Below are positions 11,301 to 22,964 of a DNA stretch of 64,000 nucleotides, piece after piece. This DNA comes from Paramecium tetraurelia (Eukaryota > Ciliophora > Oligohymenophorea > Peniculida > Parameciidae): the NCBI RefSeq assembly GCF_000165425.1, contig NW_001799642.1, positions 178,048 through 242,047 of the forward strand, written 5' to 3'. The position numbers and the translations under genes are program-made. Each line of letters starts with the position of its first letter. The first letter of the stretch is position 1. The notes beneath the pieces are model-generated. The model did no database searches. It was given only the letters and a program-made list of their open reading frames with translations, and was not told the origin of the DNA.

Positions 11301-13385
11301 TATCCTTAATACTTATAGCTTGTCTAATTATAAACAATAACATAATACAATTCGATATAGAAATGACATAACAAGGGTTTAATTTATTCATTTAATTCAT
11401 CTTACTGCATATTTATTATGAACTTAATTAATTCAATTATTTAGGCTCTTTTTTAAGCTTCCAGTATCTCATGATCATTATTGTGTTATTGTAATGCAGA
11501 GAGGATGGACAAATCATTTGTTTTAACCTATTATCTCTTACTCTTTAAGCTGCCATAATGTAGTGCTAGTCCAATTTTGCAAAGCTTAAAAGCATATTCT
11601 CTCAACAAAGGTGATTCTGCAAATCGAGCCAAAAGCACTTGAATTGGATTTAATGATAAATGCGACATTGTCACACTATTTAAGTATATTTTAGCAAGCA
11701 AATCCAATAATAATATTGCCAACCTTATTTTCATCTTTGGATGTTTACTAATAAATTTAAATAACATCATATCTGTTAAGTTAACTAAAGCATCATTCAA
11801 CATCACTTGCTTAATCAATGGTTCTATTAGAATGTCGATGGGAATAGATGAGTATTTTTGAATTAAATACATAAAATTGTTCAACATGAATTCTCTGACA
11901 TCTAGTTCATTGTAATTTTCAATTAGCGTAAAGGTCAGTTTCTTATAAAGAACTGCTGCATATGGATTTCTATCTGTAGCTAATTTGTCTAGCAAACGGA
12001 ATAGCATATTAAGTGAGAAATATTTCAAATTATTGGAGGAATCTCTAGTGCCCTTTTTCATCAAGAACAAGAATTGGTTTGGATAATTTTAGTCTTCTTC
12101 AAATTAAATGGGATATAATAACCAATTTAAAGTTAAATACTTAAGCCCTTGTATCTTAATCGGCAACTAGTCAGAATCTGACATTTTTAATGCTGCTGAA
12201 GCCCAATATTACACAATTCCTTATTGAATTAATTCATCCTTCAATGTTTTCTATTAGTAGAGAAATTCAATCAAAGAATTTAACATGTCAACACATTTAT
12301 CTGCTAATTATTTCTTGAATTACACAGTAAAGAAATCAACAATATTAAATCTTGCTACTTAACTGTATAATTCACAGATTTAACTCAGTAAATTTGGATG
12401 CCTTTACATGCATAGAAATGTTGCTGCCAATCCTCCATTTTCCTTGCAGAACCATTCGTATCCTAATTAGTGCATTTCCATTTCAGAAAGTTCGAAATAG
12501 GTTCTTCCCATTATCCTTAAAGTCCAAAGAGTAATTTCTTATTCTTTAGATAAAAGACCTGGTTTTATAGTAGCAAAAAAATAGTGCACATTTGAGTCTT
12601 GCTATTCTAGAAAATTGAATACTCTAGAGATATTGGCATATATATCACTTAACCAATTTATCAAAGTTTCAAATTCTCCCTTGACTCCTTTAACAAGTAA
12701 ATGGGCTAAATATTTGTTACCATTTGATAATAAAGATGCAGCTTGTTAAGGTTTTAAAGTTAGATGTTTAGATAGTCCTGTAATAAAAAATTCAAGTAAG
12801 GACTTAGAATCATTCAATGGTTTTTTAATATCTAATTCATCTAAAATTAATTCGTTATTATTTCCCTGAATATCGTATTTCGTTTATGGTAATTTTGATG
12901 GTGGTCTGCTGGGAGGCTTCTTTTAAGATTCGAAGGAGGAATCCTCTGAGGATCTAACTGATCCTCTTGTTTATTATTTTCTATTAATTTGATTATCTAA
13001 TTCCATCATATCTTTTAGCAATTCATTCATCATTTCTGTATCGCCATTTACAATTAAATTTTTAATATCGTTATCTAAAGGCAAGTTTATTTTTTGAAAT
13101 GCATCTTATAAAATATTCCAATTGAATAATTTAACTCCTGGAGTTAATTAATTTTTCATTTGTTCACTTAAATTTGGGACATGCTTAAAATTAAGATGTG
13201 ATTTTTACAATGGATCTCACTTCTAGCATTTTATTTAGGGCTTCTCCGAATTTGATGCCATTAATAAATAATTTGCTTTGGTTCTCATCCAATTCAACCT
13301 TACCAGTGTTCTTCACTTATTGAGGTTTAACGATAGTAAGGGACAAAAGCCATTTATAGACATCATGATCAAGTGAAACTTTCAT
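8364..13385 (-). CDS. Giant CH-like / ARM-type helical / coiled-coil protein, 1,647 aa (candidate ciliary or basal-body protein)
   Basis: Only three introns (13184-13208, 11324-11348, 8429-8456) are needed to make 1,648 codons from ATG 13385 to TGA 8366-8364. The intron at 11324 joins two blocks that at first look like separate genes. The N-terminus (VYKWLLSLTIVKPQQV ... ELDENQSKLFINGIKFGE ... PGVKLFNWNILQDAFQK) has the pattern of the CH-like domain of ciliary proteins (SPATA4/SPEF1 type). Residues ~200-700 are helical repeats of ARM/HEAT character. Residues ~750-1250 are mostly charged coiled coil with long Lys/Glu/Gln runs. Near the C-terminus, FTNFASQFSIYPAIITPEDA plus MNYHEFQQALLRIAI has the EF-hand-like 'IFP' pattern seen in many axonemal proteins. 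Cilia are inferred from domain mix only. Confidence 0.85.
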
Positions 13386-14001
13386 AAATATTTTTAATAT
13401 TATTATACTAACATAATTTAATTAACCATCACAAATTTTGTATTTTCCAGATTTATCGAATCCGCTCTACTATTCTTTCTTCCATTCTTCTTTATAAATT
13501 CAATCTGATAACCTAATTGAAATACCAAAGGCTACCTTATAAAATTTGGATAATAACTACAATATCAATAGATATTGAGAGATACTCCATAAACAAATTA
13601 AAATCAAACAAACTTATTTACTTAGGATAAATAAATTACAATGAATTAATTTTTATCCTTCATTTAATGAAATATAAACCGAGAAAGTTTAATTGATAAA
13701 TAAACTGATTGGTAATTTACAAATTCCAAATTTTATTTCTTCTAATTTAAATATTATACTTAGTAAAAAATACTAAGGTTATAATTATGTAGAAAATGAT
13801 TCTTGGTAATATTTCAATTTTAATTTAATAAATTGCCATAATTTGTATAAATTTAATAAAATTAATTTATCTATTTTAGATAGAAGATTTTCTTTTCAAG
13901 ATTTCAACAAATAATAATTGATTTTAATAGAATACATTAATAAGATCCAGGTTATTATTAAAATTACTATTACACAAAAATAAAAAATCAATTATTTAAC
14001 T
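13386..14001. other. Intergenic region
   Basis: About 615 nt, AT-rich, stops in all frames. Upstream of the giant gene and downstream of the transporter, both on the minus strand. Holds one small hairpin, listed separately. Confidence 0.55.
13759..13777. repeat. 7-bp stem, 5-nt loop hairpin
   Basis: CTTAGTA, AAAAA, TACTAAG. It lies in non-coding DNA between two minus-strand genes. Length is at chance level for such AT-rich sequence; no function claimed. Confidence 0.3.
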
Positions 14002-15347
14002 TCAATGAATTAGAATTTGCATCTCAATTCCTGATTGTTCTTAGTCGATATGACTGGTTTTTTAGTACACAAAGCCTATAACAAATAATGCTCCACTCAT
14101 GATTACACTAGTCTTATCAAAGCCAACCTAATCTATAAATATTCCTCCTATAATAGGCCCAATCAAATCTCCTAATGACCATCCTGCAATTAAAAGTGTT
14201 GAACCAACCTCTGCTGCTTAATCTTTATGTTTAAACTTCTCCATAATTTGTACAATCAACGGCATCATAATGGCAGGTCTAGAAATTAATAATTGAATTA
14301 CGCTGATCCAATTCCGATGCCTCTTATAATATCAGCAAAACATATAATGTAAATAGACTTTGGTAATCCAATCATGGTTGGACCATAAAGTAGAAGACTC
14401 AAAGCTCCAATATAAAGACAGTAAGTATAAAGCTAATTTAAAGTATACTTTTTCTATTCGGCTATATAATAAGCTCCAAAAAAGCTTACAATAGTGTAAA
14501 TCATAAATAGGAATTAAGAATTTGCATCATCTAGTTCATAAACTTCCAATAATTAAACAGACTAATGTTAATTGATAAAATTACCAAATAAGTACGCAAG
14601 GCTTATGCAGTTACTCCTAGGAAGAAATATGAAGTAAAAGTCACGTTCAATTCATGAATTTTAAACACCTCATAATAATTGATTGAAACTTCCTATTGCT
14701 CTTGATTGAAGTTGAATATCCTCTCATCTAAAAACATGACAACACAAATAGCTATGAAAAAGTATAGAAAGGCAACGAAATATAAGGAGTATTGAAAAGT
14801 ATTAAAGCTATATATATCTGCTAGAATAAATAGAACACCGCTTATCAAAGGGCCACAAATTAAACCAAAGTTGCAAGCCATTTCTAATTTGGCAATCTTT
14901 TCTGATACTTGTTCTGAAAACAAATGTCCAGTTATGGAATATGAAGGAACCTAAATCATGGTGTTTGACTAAATATTTAATAAATTGCTTTACAATGCCT
15001 TAAAAGAATCTTAAAATTGATGAGAGTATAAAAAAGAGGGCCCCATTCAAATAATATGAAATCCCCAAAATTATGGATATTACCAACTATCCAATCAAAC
15101 CATAAAAAATGATGTTTTTAGTACTATGCATTTTACCCAACTTCCAAGAAGCTAGTATACATCCCAGGGGGTAAAAACACATAATAATTCCAATTCCAGC
15201 TTCAGTGAACCCCTTTTCTTTTATTAATGGGGGAAAGAGAGGAATCATCATCATGTAGCTTGCATTTGCCATCAAAATCAACATTACAATGATGATGAAA
15301 GAACTATCCCTATTTGATTAGAAAGGACTTATGTTTACGTCAATCAT
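14002..15347 (-). CDS. Major facilitator superfamily transporter (SLC18B1-like), 426 aa
   Basis: Starts at ATG 15347 and ends at TGA 14004-14002. Introns at 14951-14969 (19 nt), 14562-14584 (23 nt) and 14279-14301 (23 nt) give 427 codons. About 12 hydrophobic segments are visible. The block MMMIPLFPPLIKEKGFTEAG then YPLGCILASWKLGK resembles motif A of vesicular amine-type MFS carriers. ARFFQG-like residues at the end of helix 4 and AGWSLGDLIGPIIGG in the C-terminal half also fit SLC18/SLC18B1. It would carry a small solute by proton exchange in a vesicle or plasma membrane (family knowledge). Substrate cannot be read from sequence. The 19-nt intron is the least secure join. Confidence 0.88.
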
Positions 15348-15472
15348 TTTGCTAAATTTAAATAATAATGTGACTTGATTTTTAATAATACGCCCTAAAT
15401 TGCTTTAAATTACACTGATAATTTTTATTATAAAATGAATGTTTTTTTATTGTTTTTGAAACATTACCTTTT

Positions 15473-15793
15473 ATGAAACAATATGATATATTTTATTTTT
15501 ATACACTTTAAGATTTTCTTAAGGATGTAATTATAAATAAATATCAAACTGTAGTTCCAGAAAGAATTGGATATACAGTTTCAAATTTGGCTAATTCGTT
15601 TATAAATATGTATATTCTTTTATTTTAATTTGTGTGTGTTCAATATTGGTTAAGTAATTAAGTCTTATTTATATTTGAGATGAGTTCTTCATATTTATCC
15701 AATGCTCTTGAAATCAGATTATACAAATTAATTTAGAAAGTGAAGTATAATAAAATAGAATATAAAAATACTCAAATTCGAATGAGAACTTGA
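15473..15793 (+). CDS. Possible small protein, 106 aa
   Basis: A TGA-free frame from ATG 15473 (MKQYDIFYFYTLQDFLKDV) to TGA 15791-15793, in the gap between the transporter and a Myb gene. The first 50 residues (KYQTVVPERIGYTVSNLANSF) look protein-like. The second half is hydrophobic and may contain an unrecognised intron starting near 15616 (GTATATTC). No family recognised. Confidence 0.4.
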
Positions 15794-15969
15794 TTAAAAA
15801 ATGGAATCAAGTTATTTTTGACACACTAGTAATTAAGTTATCAATTAATGAATTTGAAGTATTCTATTATTTTAATAAATTCAATTTATATCAGCCTGGT
15901 TTTCTGAATCACATAATATATTCCAAAATCTTTTTGCCGTAATAATCTAAATATTTTAATTAAATTAAA

Positions 15970-17482
15970 ATGTCGAAGTTTTCATAATTTTTAGAGGACA
16001 TCAGTGATTTTAAAGAGAGACCTGTTAAATTAAAACAGATTAAAAAGGTTCTAAAGATTAACGAGAAAAGCTTTCCTCCTTGCAAAAATATCTTGAACTA
16101 TTACTTCTAGGAATTTTCAAAGTAGATTATAATACTTATATGTAGACGCACAAATGAGGAACATCGTACTAAATGGCATAGAAAAGATAAAATTTTATTT
16201 GTATGGACTGTGCTAAAATATTTTGAATTCATAAAGAAGAACGATCTAAACCCTGTAATACGAATTTTATACGATAGTCTGAAGATGATTGGCATTATCT
16301 ATCAAATGTCTTAGGAGTAACAGAACAGCTATTGAATTTAAAGTGGATCAGCATGCTCAAAACCAATCTGAAAATGGCCCCTTGGAACCCTGAGGAAGAT
16401 GAAATATTGCAAAGCTTAATCACAGATCCAAACGAAAATAAAAATTGGACTTAAATTACCATTGATTTCAATAGAATAAATCCTGCCAAAATAGTTAGAC
16501 ATGCTAAATAAATTAGAGAAAGATGGAATAACTATTTGAATCCTGATCTAAAAAAGTATAGCAAAATTTTTAATTAGATCTGAGTGGTCATAACCCGAAT
16601 AATTACAACTATTGTTGCTAGTTTAAGAAATGGGTAAGAGATGGTCCCTTATTTCGAAAAAAATATCAGGAAGAACAGAAAATTAGGTAAAAAATCAATA
16701 CAATTCGATGATGAACACCTATAGAAGACAAAATGTATGAAACACCTTAAATCTTTAGTAGCTAGATAACGAAGATATAGCAATCAAAAAGTTATTGGCC
16801 AATTTATAGGGAAAAGACTATGAAGGCCCCTTACCATTGACTTGTAAACGCATAAGAAAAACAGTTAATAATAATAACATCAATAATTAAAATTCTAATA
16901 ATAATAACAACAATAATAATAATGCCACAGTATATTAAACTACTAGTAATGATTAAAAGAATATGCAAATAGAAAGTAATGAAATAAAAGAAGAGCACTA
17001 ATAAGATTAATAATTGTAATCATAATAAATGCTCTAACAATAATAATTATTAAACTAACAACAGTAATTGTAATAGCAACAGCAACAATAATCACTCATG
17101 CTTGGATTACCTGTATTTTCTCCAATGTTGCCTTTCTCTCCATTACATTATCTGATTAGTAATTTTTTACTTTATTTCTTTAGAGTCGAGTCCAAATAAT
17201 ATATCCTCACCTTACGAAATGAGGAATAAGAATTATTCTAGTTAATTACAGCTTTTTGATGAATATATGAAATCTACTAACAATCTTGACTAAAGTGCCC
17301 CCCAATCAGAGGCTTGTCTATTAAGGTTGTTTAATTCGCCTGCATTTAATCATTAAGGGTTTCCTTATGCAACTATGCCTTACTAATAACCTACATAACA
17401 GTAACCTGCATATAATACAAAAAAAATAAATAAAATTCAAAAAGAATTGCTAAAATTTGATAAAGGAGTGAACAGAGATTGA
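15970..17482 (+). CDS. Myb-repeat DNA-binding protein, 472 aa
   Basis: Myb proteins bind DNA through tryptophan-cornered helix-turn-helix repeats. Three are visible. A divergent first repeat ends DDWHYLSNVLGVTEQLLNLKW. The second runs MAPWNPEEDEILQSLI ... WTQITIDF ... KQIRERWNNYLNP. The third runs EWSQPEQLQLL ... GKRWSLISKKISGRTENQVK. The C-terminal half is low complexity: Asn runs, Gln runs encoded mostly by TAA/TAG, then a Pro/Tyr/Gln tail. Four introns of 22-25 nt give exactly 473 codons from ATG 15970 to TGA 17480-17482. A clear paralogue lies 5.5 kb downstream. A nuclear transcription factor is the natural inference. Confidence 0.92.
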
Positions 17483-18178
17483 TCTTTTTTATTTTATTTA
17501 GAAAATAGTATTTTTCGTAAATATATATATAAGAGAATTAGATTGAATAATTGAAAGAGATTATTACTAATCAATCAACTTAAATTGATATCTAATCCTA
17601 ATGTATTAAATTATAAATTGATACTCATATTTAATATTGTGAATTAGAAACACAGGATTTTTTGTTTTATTAAGATTACCATTGTGATTATGTCCCTTAA
17701 ATCCCCCATAGTTTATAGAATTATTTTATTATAAATACAATTATAGTTTAATACAATTACTCTCTAATCTCATTCCTATTAGATCAAATTCATATTACCC
17801 TCGATTATTTTACTTTATCTTATGTGAATCAGAATCAATAGCAAGATCATCGTTTTTGGAGAATGAGTTATTTTTTCTGGAATAGTGAAGCGTTACTTTT
17901 TCATTTATTATATTAAGAGATCCCAATACTAATATCATAATGTAGCAGGCTATTGTAGTTAATATTTGTTAAACAATAAAAATGAACCAAAATATACTAG
18001 AAAGTCTTGATTATGATAACTTAAATTATTAAAATTTCAAAAGTAAATTATTAAAATATAGAGAAAAGTCATTAGAAAATAATAGAATTTAAATTTATAC
18101 AATTTGAAAATTTTAATTAAAAATGAGAAAATATTATTTTAAATGATTTAATCAAAAAAATAAAAATGAAAATCATGC
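17483..18178. other. Intergenic region between convergent genes
   Basis: About 700 nt of AT-rich DNA with stops in every frame. No RNA gene recognised. Longer than most 3'-3' gaps in this window (17-43 nt). Confidence 0.6.
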
Positions 18179-19334
18179 TCACCCAGAACTCTCAGCATCA
18201 CTGCTAAATGAACTGTCTCCAGTGTCAAGTTGATTTTGTTGAATAGCCGGTTATGAAGCATAGTTATATGCAGTGTTAGCTGTATGAACCTTATTGATAT
18301 TGCTAATATCTTACAATCCTATCGGTTTTATCTTATTCTTTAGTTTCTTCTGCGACTTTCTTATTTTGCTATTTTCTTAAGTGTTCCAGTTTAGTGTTTA
18401 CATATTTTTCTAATTGCCTAGTTTTTTTGACAGGGAGTGTATCTATATCGAATTCCAGTTCTTCACTTTAGTCTTAGATTTTTAATCCATCAGACACGAT
18501 CTCCCAAACTCCTCTCAAATGTTCAGGTGGTAAACTATTTATATTTGAAACTAAGGCTCTCTTTTCTTACATATTCATCGGTTATTCCATAGGACTAGGC
18601 TGCTTTCTAAGGATCTAATAAGATATTTATACACTGGCTTCTTATTAAGGGCTGGTGTCTAATGCACTGCAGGAGGTTTCTTTTATTATTTATCAGTTTT
18701 AACTGGTTGATCAACTATTTATTTTTATGGATATGGTTTATCTAATTCTTTATACAATTCATTAAAATGTTATTCCAGTTCTTAAGTCATTGCATATAAT
18801 TAAGAACCTTTGTTGTTCATTGTATAGGACATTTACCATATCTTCTTAATGTCTACCCAAAATTAAGTAGCTGTCTGATAAACATCTTATCATTGTAAAA
18901 AGATATAGATACTATTTTTGAGATTCAGTTCGACTGTTTATAAGTCAACATATTCTAATTCTTAAGGATAATTAACATTATCCAATTTTCTTAAAAATGG
19001 AGCTGCCAATTAATGTTTTTTCAATCTTTATAGTAAGGCCAAACATTTTTTGATGTCAGCTGAATTTTCAACTCTATATGGTGCTACATAAGGCTTTTTA
19101 ACGACTTTATTATCATCCTCAGATGAAATATCCTATTGGACCTTCTAAAATTTATATTTTTTTTAATAAAACTTTGACGTCTCTTTTAGATTATCTGCTT
19201 AAACTAACGCTAAACCCAAAGGGTAGTTTCTTAGCAATCACTCTAGCCTGGTCAGAGGTGAGATGAACTTAAAAAATATCCTCTATTTGCTAGAATCAAA
19301 AATTAAAATTAAATCGTACACAAAAGGTAGTCAT
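18179..19334 (-). CDS. BET-type bromodomain protein (bromodomain plus ET domain), 341 aa
   Basis: Bromodomains read acetyl-lysine on histones and the ET domain recruits partners. The bromodomain begins near VENSADIKKCLALLQRLKKH, with AAPFLRKLD, VDLQTVELNLKN and the BC-loop region SYTMNNKGSQLYAM, where the acetyl-lysine-contacting Asn should be. An ET-like block follows: EKRALVSNINSLPPEHLRGV then FDIDTLPVKKTRQLEKYV. Five introns (30, 28, 27, 20, 25 nt) give 342 codons from ATG 19334 to TGA 18181-18179. Only one bromodomain is present, whereas animal BET proteins have two. The acidic Ser-rich C-terminus (DTGDSSFSSDAESSG) may be phosphorylated. Confidence 0.88.
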
Positions 19335-19856
19335 ATCTGTTGTAATGGTTTCTAAAGGAGGAGATATTCTTTTGAAAACAAATTATTTTAATTATTATTT
19401 TTTTCTGAATTCCAATTTGAAACCCTTTAAAAATATGACCGGGGTGTAAAAATCATTAAAAATAATTTAAATTTTTCAATATATCGTAAAAAATATAGTA
19501 TATGTGAAGAGAGAGCAACAAAATGTATATTTAAACAAAATTGTTCATTATTAATAGAATATATTACATTTTTTGTTTGTATGGACTACCTCTAATACAT
19601 TAATTTAACGAATATAATAATTTAATAATTCATAGATCAATCAGAGATTCTTTCTAATTTTTATTTTATCATAATACTACCCAAATATTCATTCAGTAAT
19701 TTGGATCACATAGTTTGTTCCAAAAGAAGATGATTATTATTACACTGTTTTCTATAATTCTTTATTTTATATTAATAATTAAATTCCAAGAACACTCTAG
19801 ATCATACTTGGTTAGAATTCATATCAATTAACAAAAACAAAATTGAATTAAATGTA
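19335..19856. other. Intergenic region
   Basis: About 520 nt between two minus-strand genes; AT-rich, no ORF or RNA gene seen. Confidence 0.6.
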
Positions 19857-22476
19857 TCAAAGCATTTTCCAACTATTCTTCTCTGGCTAAGTAGTATTTA
19901 CATTTGAATACGAAAAAGAACTTGAACTCTCCTAATCTTTGTTTAAACCTACAATCAGGCAAAATCTTACCAGGGGATGAATTTCTTATCTTCGACCTCA
20001 AATTTTAAGGATTCCCAACATGACTGCTTTTGCACTTTTGATCATCTTAAGTAATTTCATATTGTATAATATTTACTTTTAATTGCTGGTGAGAATGTTC
20101 TTGTATTCACTGTTGATGGTTTTTACACAAATGTTATGGCTGCTGATTAAATACTATCCTTTCCTTTGCTAAATAGGTTAATTCAAAACAAATACATTTG
20201 TTTGATACTCTAAGTTTTTTCTGTCAATTCTTATAAAACTCTAATGGGTTGATTTTTTAAAAATTATGCTTAACTTTTTGTCAAACTTTAAGGTGAAATC
20301 AACTTTTTCAGATGGTTTACATCAGAAGCCAATCCCTAAACTACTTTTTACTGCATCTTTGAATCTGGCTCTATATTTGAATTACTATTGTTGTTAAAAC
20401 TACTATTATTCTGTACTTAATTAGCACTTTGATTTAAATATTTATCTTGAAATGAATTATTCGGTTTTTACTGATTCCTTAATGTGGATGCAGCTTATCT
20501 TCGACATTAGACATTTCTAAGATAAAGTTAAGAATTTGACTAAGGTAAAGGGGGTCCATATTAATGCATTTTCTTAATTGGATCTTTTTGAAATGGAGAT
20601 AAACTCTCCTTTTTTTAAACGCTATTGCTTTTTTATTGATCCTTAATATCAGCGCTATTTGGCCTATTCTTACTGTCTAAATCTTCTCCTTTTTTTATGA
20701 GAGAACTACTTCTATCTTAAATTTTAGAAATGTTTGCTATATTTGTTGTACTTTATTCTGCTGAAATTTTACTATTATTTTGCTGTTGCTGTTGAATTTG
20801 ACTAGTCGACTATGATAGTTTCATCTAATTATTCATTTACAATTATTAAAACTTTTAATAACTTGATTATAATTATGTTATGGATTAAGTTAAGGTTTTT
20901 TAAATTTCTGAATGTTTTGTTGAACTCATAGTAGAAATCAATGTTGGACTAATTAATTAATCTAATTTAGTCTTTTATTGGGATGCTAATTGCTGTTATG
21001 GAGATAATTAGATTTATAATTTTGAATCATTTTATTAAGATTAATTTGAAATATTAGATTATTATTATTATTATTATTACTATTAAACAACGTTCATTAA
21101 ATGTTTATCCATATTTAATATAGTTTCAGACTATTTATTAAAATAATGTAATGATTATTATACTTGATTTTTAAATTCTTAAAAGTTAGTTAAGAGAGAT
21201 GGAGAAGCATCCTTTTATTTGACAGAACTTGGACGATTATTCGTAAGATCATTTTAATTCTTCTTATCATCATTTTATTATAAAGATGTGCTTCTCACTC
21301 CACTTGGCTGATTAATGAACTAAGGACTTTACATTTGATCTGATGATATAGGAGAAGTCTTTTTTTCCTATTATGAATTTTACTTTTATCTTTATGCACA
21401 ATGCATTAGTAAATTTTAAAAGGATTAATTATTACTCATTTAAGCATTTTATTTAAATGATTCACAATCATCTTATTTGAGTTATTTACAAATGTGGTTA
21501 TTTTAGTTTGGAAACTTAGGAAAATTGTGTTAGATTTACGGTTATTTTGCAGGTTAATTTAAAGTAGTTTTTTATACTCCCTTATAATAATCTTAAGCTT
21601 ACTTTTAAAATAGATTGGTAGTCAATATCTTCTTTCAGTTTAGTGTCTGTAATTTATACAAAATCTGGAGATCCTGAATAGACTAAGGTAGATAACTAAA
21701 TGTTTTCTTTGTTCAATTAATCTTTCCACTTAATTTTCTGATTATAAACCTTTCCTAATACTGACTATTATGTATTTTAAATTTATACTAGTTTGGATTG
21801 TAAATTGGTGTAGATATCATCAACCGGTCCATTTTATGAATTGAGAAATGTGTTTCTTATAATTAATTCATCTTAGAGTTATTGAGGATTCAGCTCGTCC
21901 TATGTTAATTGATTCCAAGAAGCAGTTCTCTTGGGCCCATTCTTATTCATTTTGGATTCTAATGCATTTAGTTAATAAAAGAAGGACGCCCTTATTTCAA
22001 GATCTGGTCTTCGAGAATTGAGATATTCGAGTGTTTTGTAGAGTGTCCATGAATACCTTAGAATTTAAATAAATTAACGAACTTTTTCATAAAATAAGCT
22101 GCCAATACGCAACATGCTCTGCTTTAACCCCTGAGTGAATGAACCAAACAACTTTCGCCTTATTGAAAGCACTCTTCGATGAATGCATAAATTTTATTGA
22201 CATTTTCGTTTTTGTCGTCAAATAAGACCTTTTAAATGGAATGTTTTACTTCATTATCTTATTCAAGCCAATTGAATGTAAGATATTTTACATTGATCAT
22301 GATCCACTTGTTTTGCACTTCTGTACCAGAACAATTGATGATATGAGTAACTTTATTATTTACAATGAATTCTCGATCCTATATTATAACTAAAAGGTTA
22401 CTTGTGAGGCGTACTCATCTCCTATGAATAAACCATCCTTTATTTTAATAGCTCCCACTATAATATTCTAGGCCAT
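19857..22476 (-). CDS. Dual-specificity phosphatase-like pseudoenzyme with long Gln/Asn-rich tail, 822 aa
   Basis: Residues ~1-165 form a dual-specificity phosphatase fold: IVGAIKIKDGLFIGDEYAS, then VTHIINCSGTEV, then the P-loop region and YSWTLYKTLEYLNSRRPDLE. The P-loop reads VHSLRGQSRACCV, so the catalytic Cys of HCxxGxxR is replaced by Ser while the Arg and Gly are kept. That predicts a phosphate-binding but inactive domain, as in STYX proteins. The remaining ~650 residues are disordered, rich in Gln, Asn and Ser, with a run of eight Gln. Six introns (23, 26, 22, 27, 31, 22 nt) give exactly 823 codons from ATG 22476 to TGA 19859-19857, so the substitution is not an artefact of splicing. 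Confidence 0.88.
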
Positions 22477-22964
22477 ACAAAAGTTTTCAAAAATTTATAT
22501 AATAATTTTTATTTAACATCTCATCACTACTCAAGTACAAACTCAAAAGTATTTCTTGATCTTTTTGGAGTTACAATATTTTTTTTACATCTATTTAAAT
22601 GAAAAAACTTGTTAAATATAGTAAGACTAGTAGAGTATGTACTTTCAAAGGGCGTGCAAACTTCATTGAAGTAATGCTACTAAAATAATGATATCATTTA
22701 TATAGGAAGTTATTAATAAGAGCATTTCATAAATTAATTTAATATTAATGAATACCAACCTATAATTACACTTGCCAAAATTACAGCAATTCATTTAGAA
22801 TTTTGCAGAGGACACGAGTTCAGTAGATTTATCAAAGTTGTAGAGCACACTTGAGTTGAGAATTCAATAAACTTTTATTACTCTTAATGAAGTACTTCAC
22901 TTTTACGAATATTGCTAATCGCAGTAATTGAGTTTTTTACAAACAAATTAGGGAGTTCTTAAAA
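22477..22964. other. Intergenic region between divergent genes
   Basis: About 490 nt upstream of both the phosphatase-like gene and the second Myb gene. Presumably a two-way promoter region; no defensible motif. Confidence 0.55.

Noticed and set aside
11531-12070. A separate 179-aa gene ending before 11,531
   Set aside because: It ends only if TAA is a stop. With TAA/TAG as Gln it is an internal part of the 1,647-residue protein, and a 25-nt intron at 11324-11348 joins it to the rest.
13759-13777. Rho-independent-type terminator
   Set aside because: The hairpin is short, and this is eukaryotic nuclear DNA; such stems are expected by chance at this AT content.
16856-17095. Microsatellite (AAT/TAA repeats) as an independent repeat element
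   Set aside because: The runs are Asn and Gln codons inside the Myb gene and keep its frame; likewise the TAA-type run near 21,060-21,080 encodes a Gln run on the minus strand.
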